Source of the DNA: Alphaproteobacteria bacterium
Lineage (GTDB): Bacteria; Pseudomonadota; Alphaproteobacteria; Micavibrionales; Micavibrionaceae
DNA length: 5,822 nt
Reading direction: 5' to 3'
NCBI GenBank assembly: GCA_030427765.1
Contig: JAUICS010000103.1
Coordinates: 1-5,822 of the forward strand
Position numbers and translations under genes: made by a program. The notes under the pieces were generated by a model that saw only the letters and a list, made by a program, of their open reading frames with translations, was not told where the DNA came from and made no database searches. Numbering within the stretch: position 1 is the stretch's first letter; each line of letters starts with the position of its first letter. This document shows positions 1-4,972 of the stretch, one piece after another.

Positions 1-217
1 TATGGGATGATCTTGTCTTTGTTGTTACAAGGAATGATATTGAGCCAAACGCTGCGGCCGTAATATCATTGGCAACGGCCATCTTTCCGTCAATCCCTAT
101 AAAGAGTAATGCAGGCTGTATAAAGAAACTTCCCCCGCCGAAGATGCATCCGAATACCTCCCCAAAATACACGGCGAGAATAATAAAAATGGTGCTAAGA
201 AGATCAAAGCTAGGCAT
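1..217 (-). CDS. TauE/SafE-family (sulfite exporter-like) membrane permease, N-terminal 72 residues only
   Basis: This is the beginning of a gene that runs off the left edge of the window. Its start codon (217-215) lies inside the end of nnrED, with an 8-base overlap of ATG and the nnr TAG. The 72 visible residues contain a hydrophobic helix (about 8-22), then a glycine-rich stretch with GCIFGGGSFF at 23-32, a proline at 35 (IQPALL), and a second hydrophobic region with MAVANDITAAAFGSISF at 46-62. The layout of a helix, a G-rich GGG turn, PxLL, a short polar loop and an AxxxxxxxxxF/S-type helix is the hallmark of the N-terminal repeat of TauE/SafE (formerly DUF81) inner-membrane anion exporters. 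Family members export sulfite, sulfoacetate or other small organic anions; the substrate cannot be read here. No strong Shine-Dalgarno precedes the start, so expression probably depends on translational coupling to nnrED. The assignment rests on one quarter or so of a normal-length protein. Confidence 0.75.
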   Translation of the reverse strand, partial: MPSFDLLSTIFIILAVYFGEVFGCIFGGGSFFIQPALLFIGIDGKMAVANDITAAAFGSISFLVTTKTRSSH

Positions 218-1628
218 TGGCAAGCAGCCCATTCAGGCTTTGGGAAATTATGTCAGTAATGTCTGTGGCAACAAGTCCTGCCCCAAGGCGATGGCCACAA
301 TCTCCATGTATCCATACGCCCATACAGGCGGCATCAAAGGATTCTACGCCTTGGGCAAGTAATCCGGTAATCATTCCGGCAAGAACGTCACCGGTTCCGG
401 CCGTCGCAAGATAAGGGGATGAATGCGTATTTACAACACACCGACCATCAGGGTGTGCGACGACGGTATCTGCACCTTTAAGAACTACGACGGCATTTAT
501 AAGTTTTGCCGCCTCCAAAGCCATATCAACTTTTGTTCCCGACAGGCTCTGGAATTGTTGGATACGTTTGAATTCGCCCTCATGTGGGGTAATAACGCAT
601 TGCGGGTTCAATTTATCCGGCATGATGGCTAAAGCATCGGCATCAATGACATATGGGCACTTCTGTATATCTGGAAATGTGCTTGAAGATATACCGCCGG
701 AACCAATAAGACCTGCTGTAATTTTATCGATCCATGACATATCCTGATTGTCAGGCCGCGTAATTATATGTGCCGGCAAAGTTGATCGGTAGATGTCGTA
801 AGTGGCTTGTGGCGAAAGTACGTTCGTTATCCCCGCCCCCATTCTGGCGCATCCTGTTGCGGCCATGCGTGTTGCGCCAGTCATTTCCGGTGCGGCGTTT
901 ATAAGTGCGCTGCCGCACATATATTTATGTGTACTGCCCGTTTTTCTTGGAAATGATGGAAGCCATAGGTCAGGATGATTTTCGTATGCAATATATCCGG
1001 CCTTACGAATGAAGGAATCCCTAATACCAATATCGGCGACATCAAATTTACCGCAATACCCGCGGCCGGGGTATAAACAATGCCCCAGTTTCTTGCGCGC
1101 GAATGTAACTGTTATATCTGCTTTTAAACTATTTTTGGCCGCTTCGCCGGTCGCCCCGTTAACGCCACTTGGAATATCAACGGCAATGATTTTGTTGCCG
1201 GCGCTTTTTATCCTATCCAGAATGTCGTTTATTTCGGGTGTAAAGTCACCTCGAAAACCAGTGCCGAATAGCGCATCAACGATTACGGCGTCCAGTATCG
1301 GTTCAAATGTTTCCAGTGACTGGATTTTGACGGCGCATTTATCGGCCGCCTTTTTTGCGTCCCCGCCCAGTGCGGATACCGGAAACATGCTGTAAACATG
1401 AACCTCTTTCCGTTCTTTTTTGAGATGATTGGCAACTATAAATCCGTCCCCACCGTTATTACCCGGTCCGCATAGAATTTGGTAAACGTCACTTTCGGTG
1501 GATTTCAGAAGGCGTTTTGCCACGGCTTCACCGGCATGCTGCATTAATTTGAAACCCGGGATACCGGATGCGATGGCAAGGTCATCCGCCGTCTTCATTT
1601 GTTCATTTGTAAGGATTTCATGTGGCAT
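210..1628 (-). CDS. nnrE-nnrD: Bifunctional NAD(P)H-hydrate epimerase / ADP-dependent NAD(P)H-hydrate dehydratase
   Basis: This 472-residue protein repairs NADHX and NADPHX, the hydrated forms of reduced nicotinamide cofactors. The N-terminal YjeF_N domain (about 1-215) interconverts the R and S epimers. It shows GPGNNGGDGF (54-63), VDALFGTGF (117-125) and VDIPSGVNG (150-158). The C-terminal ribokinase-like domain (about 230-470) dehydrates the S form using ADP. It shows a HKY start (234-236), DADAL (329-333), TPHEGEF (347-353), KGADT (384-388) and GTGDVLAG (411-418) with the catalytic aspartate. The usual AGD after HG near the end reads CGH (444-446), and the glycine-rich GPGLG-type stretch reads GSGG (309-312). 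The ATG at 1628 was chosen because family proteins begin just before an ILTxEQM-like segment. An in-frame TTG at 1733 would add 35 residues read from the tRNA-His gene, an artefact. No Shine-Dalgarno precedes 1628. The fused length is normal for bacteria. The stop overlaps the downstream TauE-like start. Confidence 0.95.
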   Translation of the reverse strand: MPHEILTNEQMKTADDLAIASGIPGFKLMQHAGEAVAKRLLKSTESDVYQILCGPGNNGGDGFIVANHLKKERKEVHVYSMFPVSALGGDAKKAADKCAVKIQSLETFEPILDAVIVDALFGTGFRGDFTPEINDILDRIKSAGNKIIAVDIPSGVNGATGEAAKNSLKADITVTFARKKLGHCLYPGRGYCGKFDVADIGIRDSFIRKAGYIAYENHPDLWLPSFPRKTGSTHKYMCGSALINAAPEMTGATRMAATGCARMGAGITNVLSPQATYDIYRSTLPAHIITRPDNQDMSWIDKITAGLIGSGGISSSTFPDIQKCPYVIDADALAIMPDKLNPQCVITPHEGEFKRIQQFQSLSGTKVDMALEAAKLINAVVVLKGADTVVAHPDGRCVVNTHSSPYLATAGTGDVLAGMITGLLAQGVESFDAACMGVWIHGDCGHRLGAGLVATDITDIISQSLNGLLANA

Positions 1629-1633
1629 ATCGA

Positions 1634-1663
1634 ATAATACGCTGTTTGAAAAATATGTGCCAG
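1634..1663 (-). promoter_or_regulatory. Candidate promoter for nnrED, possibly leaderless
   Basis: On the minus strand a -35-like CTGGCA (1663-1658, 4 of 6 to TTGACA) is 18 bases from a -10-like TATTAT (1639-1634, 5 of 6 to TATAAT). Only five bases separate the -10 from the nnrE ATG, so transcription would begin at or next to the start codon. That fits the absence of a Shine-Dalgarno. The alternative is read-through from the tRNA-His promoter, since the tRNA ends 60 bases upstream. The call rests on motif matching alone. Confidence 0.3.
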
Positions 1664-1688
1664 TGCCAAGCGAGGATCGTTGGGAAAA

Positions 1689-1764
1689 TGGGGCGACTGA
1701 TGGGATTTGAACCCACGACAGCTCGGACCACAACCGAGTGCTCTACCCCTGAGCTACAGCCGCC
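1689..1764 (-). tRNA. tRNA-His, anticodon GUG
   Basis: A complete cloverleaf can be drawn. The acceptor stem is GCGGCTG paired with CAGTCGC (one G-U), followed by T8 A9. The D stem is GCTC/GAGC with a 7-base loop. The anticodon stem is CTCGG/CCGAG around loop TTGTGGT, with anticodon GTG at 1731-1729. The T stem is GTGGG/CCCAT with loop TTCAAAT. An extra G-1 is encoded at 1764 and can pair with discriminator C73 at 1692; this is the identity pair of canonical tRNA-His. The CCA tail is encoded (1691-1689) and followed directly by TTTT. The gene lies 60 bases upstream of nnrED on the same strand and has its own promoter-like sequence upstream. Confidence 0.97.
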
Positions 1765-1783
1765 ATAAGATATTTGAAAGAAA

Positions 1784-1813
1784 GTGATACATTGATTACC
1801 GCAGAAACGTCAA
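1784..1813 (-). promoter_or_regulatory. Promoter of tRNA-His
   Basis: On the minus strand TTGACG (1813-1808, 5 of 6 to the -35 consensus, preceded by C as in the alphaproteobacterial CTTGAC form) is 18 bases from TATCAC (1789-1784, 4 of 6 to the -10 consensus). A transcript would begin about 12 bases before the mature tRNA 5' end, a reasonable short leader for RNase P to remove. The -35 lies inside one arm of the inverted repeat at 1804-1840. Confidence 0.6.
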
Positions 1814-1840
1814 GAAATAATCATCAAAACTTGCCGTTTC
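1804..1840. repeat. Imperfect inverted repeat in the tRNA-His / AAA gene divergent region
   Basis: GAAACGTCAAG (1804-1814) and CTTGCCGTTTC (1830-1840) pair at 10 of 11 positions; the single mismatch is T1810 against C1834. They enclose a 15-base AT-rich loop. The left arm contains the -35 element of the tRNA-His promoter on the minus strand. The right arm carries the related sequence TTGCCG on the plus strand, facing the AAA gene. It could be a binding site for a dimeric regulator, a pair of divergent -35 elements, or chance; no good plus-strand -10 lies at standard spacing from 1836. Confidence 0.4.
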
Positions 1841-1903
1841 ATTATTGTTATATGTGAATTATTTTGCTAAGCACGTCCTTAAGTTATTGAAGGGGAATTT
1901 GAC

Positions 1904-1908
1904 GGGGA
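1904..1908 (+). promoter_or_regulatory. Shine-Dalgarno of the AAA gene
   Basis: GGGGA lies four bases before the ATG at 1913, slightly close but the best site in the region. It supports the ATG at 1913 over the in-frame ATG 18 codons later (1967), which has no purine-rich sequence in front. A second purine run, AAGGGGAA, sits at about 1890-1897. Confidence 0.5.
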
Positions 1909-1912
1909 CATC

Positions 1913-4222
1913 ATGATACCACTTTTTACCACGTCTTCATCGGGTAAGACGAACGCGCCGCGGTCAATGGCACAGTTCAATCGTTTACAGGTTGTTATAG
2001 GATTGTTTGAGCGTATACCGCAGGCAAATCGTTACAAGGCCGTTACTGATCAGTTTTTGAGTTGGATATCCAGAAATAAAAGTCGCTTGGGTTTGAATAT
2101 CAAATATGAATTTCGGACAGGGGCTGGTAATGCGAAAAAGCAGACACTAGAAAAACTAGGAATTACGCAATCAGAATATCAGCGTGACAAGCGACGTAAG
2201 CGTTTTGCGCATTTCCAGGAAATATTTTCAAACCCCGCATTACGGAGCACAGACGGGTTGGTTGAGGAACCATTTATTACAAATGTTAGAACATTGTCAC
2301 GAAAATTGGATTTTAATGAGGTCCAGACAAAACTTCTGAATTTCTTTGCGGATTTTGAAAATTCCGGTTTTGAATCCCTTTTATCCGAATTGCGTACGAA
2401 GCCATCCGATGCCGTATCCGAGGACTATTATCAGGTCATTGCAACTATTCTGGATTGTGAAGAGAAAGATGTAAGGCGTGAGCTAGCTGATGACAGTCTG
2501 CTTGTCGGTATGAATTTCATATCGATGAAGGATAAGAAATCCCGTTCGAATAATAGTAATGGTTTTGCCCGCCTAAATAACGATGCATTCGATATCAATG
2601 ATGATGTTCGTAAGTTACTCGGACGAGAGTACGATAATGATGATCAGCTTATAGAAGCCTTCATGGGCGGCACGGTTAAGACAGTGCTGGAGCCACGTCA
2701 TTATTCGTATATGGGTGATCAGTATGACGATATTTTAGGCACGGTTCAGGGGCATGTGAAAAGTGACGATGATAAAATGCGTATTACGGTTTTTGCCGGT
2801 CCGCCCGGGACAGGAAAGACCGAGTTAACAGGTGTGATTTCAAAGGTTCTTGGTGTTCCTGCTTTTATGAATGAGTCCGTAAAAGCCTCAGGCGATAATT
2901 TATTTGCGGCAAAAGAGCCAACCCGCGATGAACGCTGGGCCAGTCTTTTGCGCAGAGCATACATCGCGCATAAATGCGGTATCCAATGTGTGCTGGCCGA
3001 GGATGAAGTTGAGGATATGCTCAAGGACCTCAATAATCCGGATACAAAAGAGAAAGGCAGTAAGGACTACGTCAATCGTGTGTTCAAGCTTCTTGGTGAA
3101 TTAAAAGTATCGATTATTTTGATCACCAATCGTCCGGATTTGTTTGACCCGGCCACTGTGCGCCGTGGTGAAGTTTTCTTTGTTGAAAATATTCCGCAAG
3201 AAAGTCAGATGGAAATTGTCAAAGACCTGGGCGAAACGCATCTGAATATGACGTTGGATGATGTTCAACTTCGTGACGTTGTCGAAAGGGCAAAAGATCT
3301 GAGTATAGGCGTTATTGAGTATTGTTTTCTTAACACTGGCCGTCGTCAGGATTTAAAGTCCGATCCCGCTAAATTAAAGGCGCTCGAGCGCGCGATTGAT
3401 AGGTCACAGCGTAAGATGACCGGTTTGATACCACTTCCGTTTGTTTCAACTCGCCTGCGCCGTCCAAAATTTGACTTTAATCTAGCCAATGCCTCGGTCA
3501 ATCTTCAACGGCTTTGTGATAATTTTCGGGATGCCATTAAAGGTGGCAAGACCACAGGAAATGATTTGCAAGGTTTGAATACCCTGCTTGTGGGGCCGCA
3601 TGGTTCACAGCGTGTTGCCTTTGCCCGTCATTTTTCCTCACTTGCCGGTTTGGATGTGATTGAGGCTGATTTTGATGCTGGACGTTTTTTCATGGGGCAT
3701 CCGCATTCTGTCAATGCAGATGATTTTCAGAATTCCATTGAAAACGGGAAAGCACTTATTATTAAGAACGCAGACCCTTTGGTGTTTTCAGGGTCGCAAG
3801 AGGCGTATTCCCCAACTGCACAGGGTACACCCACCTTAAGTGACCATCCGGTTTTGGAAAGGGCGCGTTATCATCCCTACCCTGTTTTCTTTGTCGCCGG
3901 GGCGGATCCGGATAGTTTCCTGGATAGTAGTGTCACACGTAAATTTTCTATGGCAATACGTTTTGGCTATTTAACCGAAGATCAGATTGCATATGCGCTT
4001 GAACATGAATTGCACATCAAACCTGATAATGATGCCGCATTTGATACGGTATCAAATTTATCTGGCATTACCGCTATCGATATTATTGAGGTCAAAAAGG
4101 TTTTAAAATCAATTGGTAAGCTCGGGGATTTAGATGAAACACTCGGACAGCTTAAATCACGTTCGGAGGCGGGAAAACCAATACAAAAAGATAGTGTTAT
4201 GGGTATAACGCCCCGGCGTTAA
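1913..4222 (+). CDS. Tandem-AAA ATPase-like protein with a degenerate second AAA module
   Basis: This 769-residue soluble protein has no signal peptide or membrane segment. An N-terminal charged helical region (about 20-115) has no recognised fold. Residues about 130-285 resemble the helical region that precedes the ATPase in bacterial tandem-AAA proteins. The first AAA module has Walker A GPPGTGKT (296-303), a PTRDERWASLLRR segment (336-348), Walker B VLAEDE (360-365) with D364/E365, sensor-1 TNRP (405-408) and DPATVRRGE (412-420). The usual second arginine of that last motif is E420. The second module (about 515-700) keeps the shape but lacks the catalysis: GPHGSQRV (561-568) replaces Walker A, IIKNADPL (616-623) replaces Walker B, and D665 replaces the sensor-1 asparagine. 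VTRKFSMAIRFGYLTEDQ (674-691) matches the RRFDLKIxFxYLxPEQ-type region of relatives. It is therefore likely an oligomeric ATP-driven remodelling protein with one working ATPase ring. The substrate is unknown. It converges on the peptidase gene with one base between stops. Confidence 0.8.
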   Translation: MIPLFTTSSSGKTNAPRSMAQFNRLQVVIGLFERIPQANRYKAVTDQFLSWISRNKSRLGLNIKYEFRTGAGNAKKQTLEKLGITQSEYQRDKRRKRFAHFQEIFSNPALRSTDGLVEEPFITNVRTLSRKLDFNEVQTKLLNFFADFENSGFESLLSELRTKPSDAVSEDYYQVIATILDCEEKDVRRELADDSLLVGMNFISMKDKKSRSNNSNGFARLNNDAFDINDDVRKLLGREYDNDDQLIEAFMGGTVKTVLEPRHYSYMGDQYDDILGTVQGHVKSDDDKMRITVFAGPPGTGKTELTGVISKVLGVPAFMNESVKASGDNLFAAKEPTRDERWASLLRRAYIAHKCGIQCVLAEDEVEDMLKDLNNPDTKEKGSKDYVNRVFKLLGELKVSIILITNRPDLFDPATVRRGEVFFVENIPQESQMEIVKDLGETHLNMTLDDVQLRDVVERAKDLSIGVIEYCFLNTGRRQDLKSDPAKLKALERAIDRSQRKMTGLIPLPFVSTRLRRPKFDFNLANASVNLQRLCDNFRDAIKGGKTTGNDLQGLNTLLVGPHGSQRVAFARHFSSLAGLDVIEADFDAGRFFMGHPHSVNADDFQNSIENGKALIIKNADPLVFSGSQEAYSPTAQGTPTLSDHPVLERARYHPYPVFFVAGADPDSFLDSSVTRKFSMAIRFGYLTEDQIAYALEHELHIKPDNDAAFDTVSNLSGITAIDIIEVKKVLKSIGKLGDLDETLGQLKSRSEAGKPIQKDSVMGITPRR
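4206..4221. terminator. Hairpin at the convergent gene junction (weak terminator candidate)
   Basis: TAACGCC-CC-GGCGTTA is a perfect 7-base inverted repeat (in RNA a 6-base stem with a CCCG loop) covering the last codons and stop of the AAA gene. It sits immediately beyond the stop of the opposing peptidase gene. Neither side has a U tract, so intrinsic termination would be inefficient. The position suggests a bidirectional pausing or mRNA-end-protecting role at most. Confidence 0.25.
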
Positions 4223-4223
4223 G

Positions 4224-4805
4224 TTATCGCGTACGCGTAGCAAGCGGGATTGTATCGCAATATTTTTCTGTAGGTAACGGTGCGGATCCGATGTTTTCAC
4301 CAAAGAAGTTACGGCCACCTGTATCAATTTTGCAGTGCCATCCGGCTAAAGAACCATCACTGTTTGTCCAGTCAATCTGTTCACGCCGTACGATTAATGT
4401 GCCCCTGTCCGGAAAGTGTGGGTCCCAAATTTTGAGAAATTCACCGCAATCACTGCACCCTAAAATGACGGCAAAATGCCCGCCACCGGATAATAATGCC
4501 CTATGATTAAATATTGAAAGACCGCCTTCATAAGGATCGGTGCCCATACATTCAACGGGAAGGTTTTCCGTCGCCCACTGCCCCAAAACCTCATGGTCCG
4601 TGCCGATTGTCGTTGTTGCAAGCTCGCGCGCAAGACGCTCTTGATCTATCTGGACGCCTGTCAATAAATTGTAAACCGCGGCCAGTGACGCCGGTCCACA
4701 TGTAAAGCGCGTTTGCTGCGGCGTTAATGACGCAATACAGCCTGCTTCCGAAAAATAAAAGCCTACATCAAGCACTGGTACTTTTGGCGTAGCATATACT
4801 TTCAT
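4224..4805 (-). CDS. C39-like (papain-fold) cysteine peptidase family protein
   Basis: This 193-residue protein has the motif order of C39-like cysteine peptidases. TPQQTRFTCGPASLAAVYNLL (about 28-48) carries the nucleophile C36 at a helix start, with Q30 or Q31 as oxyanion-hole candidates. GTDHEVLGQWA (68-78) is followed by GGHFAVILG (108-116) with H110 and IWDPHFPDRGTL (126-137) with D128, completing a Cys-His-Asp triad. There is no signal peptide, membrane segment or attached ABC transporter domain, unlike bacteriocin-exporter C39 peptidases, and no double-glycine substrate gene is visible nearby. It should act in the cytoplasm on an unknown protein or peptide; related folds also perform transpeptidation, as in phytochelatin synthase. 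Residues after about 165 are low in recognisable structure. The ATG at 4805 is supported by the Shine-Dalgarno AAGAGGG eight bases upstream. It is transcribed away from panB and toward the AAA gene. Confidence 0.75.
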   Translation of the reverse strand: MKVYATPKVPVLDVGFYFSEAGCIASLTPQQTRFTCGPASLAAVYNLLTGVQIDQERLARELATTTIGTDHEVLGQWATENLPVECMGTDPYEGGLSIFNHRALLSGGGHFAVILGCSDCGEFLKIWDPHFPDRGTLIVRREQIDWTNSDGSLAGWHCKIDTGGRNFFGENIGSAPLPTEKYCDTIPLATRTR

Positions 4806-4812
4806 AGATTTA

Positions 4813-4819
4813 CCCTCTT
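4813..4819 (-). promoter_or_regulatory. Shine-Dalgarno of the C39-like peptidase gene, abutting a hairpin
   Basis: AAGAGGG on the minus strand ends seven bases before the ATG at 4805. Its first three bases, AAG, are also the last three bases of the downstream arm of the inverted repeat at 4817-4833. Folding of that repeat in the mRNA would therefore partly cover the ribosome site. Confidence 0.65.
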
Positions 4820-4833
4820 AATCCGTGATTAAG
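4817..4833. repeat. Perfect 7-base inverted repeat (operator or leader hairpin) before the peptidase gene
   Basis: CTTAATC-CGT-GATTAAG is a perfect palindrome with a 3-base spacer. It lies about where a transcript from the candidate promoter at 4842-4850 would begin, and it runs into the Shine-Dalgarno. As DNA it has the size and symmetry of an operator for a dimeric helix-turn-helix repressor, placed just downstream of the promoter. As RNA it would be a 5'-terminal hairpin next to the ribosome site. The sequence alone does not decide between these. Confidence 0.45.
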
Positions 4834-4841
4834 TAAGCAAA

Positions 4842-4850
4842 AATATATCA
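4842..4850 (-). promoter_or_regulatory. Candidate extended -10 promoter of the C39-like peptidase gene
   Basis: On the minus strand TGATATATT is an extended -10 element (TG, one base, then TATATT, 5 of 6 to TATAAT). The best -35 at 17-base spacing is weak (TACACT, 3 of 6), which extended -10 promoters tolerate. A perfect TTGACA (4860-4855) lies too close to serve this -10, and no good -10 lies downstream of it at normal spacing. The predicted transcript start is near 4835. Confidence 0.45.
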
Positions 4851-4893
4851 TATATGTCAATGAAAGTGTAGTTATTTCGCTTTATAAGCTATT

Positions 4894-4923
4894 TTTATAC
4901 AAAAATGGTATTTTATGTATACT
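4894..4923 (+). promoter_or_regulatory. Candidate panB promoter
   Basis: TTTATA (4894-4899, 4 of 6 to TTGACA) and TATACT (4918-4923, 5 of 6 to TATAAT) are 18 bases apart, giving a start near 4930 and a leader of about 43 bases. The surrounding sequence is very AT-rich, which raises the chance of accidental matches. Downstream, TTTTTT-C-AAAAAA (4928-4940) forms a short A/T inverted repeat in the leader. Confidence 0.4.
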
Positions 4924-4961
4924 TCCCTTTTTTCAAAAAAACGGTATGTTCTATGTATTAC

Positions 4962-4966
4962 AGGAG
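4962..4966 (+). promoter_or_regulatory. Shine-Dalgarno that fixes the panB start
   Basis: AGGAG stands six bases before the ATG at 4973. The upstream in-frame ATG at 4946 has no comparable site and would add nine residues not expected in PanB, so 4973 is the start. Confidence 0.85.
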
Positions 4967-4972
4967 CAGGAT

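Noticed and set aside
1629..1733. N-terminal extension of NnrE by 35 residues from a TTG at 1733
   Set aside because: The extension is read from the tRNA-His gene (it contains the familiar WVQIPSVAP pattern that appears when tRNA T-arms are translated), and family proteins begin near the ATG at 1628.
1689..1764. tRNA-His lacking G-1, when the acceptor stem is drawn as GGCGGCT/AGTCGCC
   Set aside because: That drawing leaves no room for T8-A9 and CCA. Shifting by one base gives GCGGCTG/CAGTCGC with proper T8 A9, G-1, C73 and CCA.
1689..1764. tRNA gene as an integration (att) site for a mobile element
   Set aside because: No integrase gene and no duplicate of the tRNA 3' end is present in the window.
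1835..1912. A plus-strand promoter for the AAA gene starting from TTGCCG or TTGTTA
   Set aside because: No -10 better than 3 of 6 lies at 16-18 base spacing from either, so I could not support a specific promoter.
2746..3033. A 95-codon open frame on the minus strand inside the AAA gene, and similar antisense frames elsewhere
   Set aside because: They lie opposite well-supported genes, lack ribosome sites and show low-complexity serine-rich composition typical of antisense shadows.
1913..4805. AAA protein plus peptidase as a dedicated two-part protease or defence system
   Set aside because: The genes are convergent rather than co-directional, no targeting or nucleic-acid-sensing partner is visible, the peptidase is not a chambered protease type, and all flanking genes are housekeeping.
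4946..4972. Longer panB start at 4946
   Set aside because: No Shine-Dalgarno before it, whereas AGGAG precedes the ATG at 4973 at ideal distance, and the extra nine residues do not resemble PanB.
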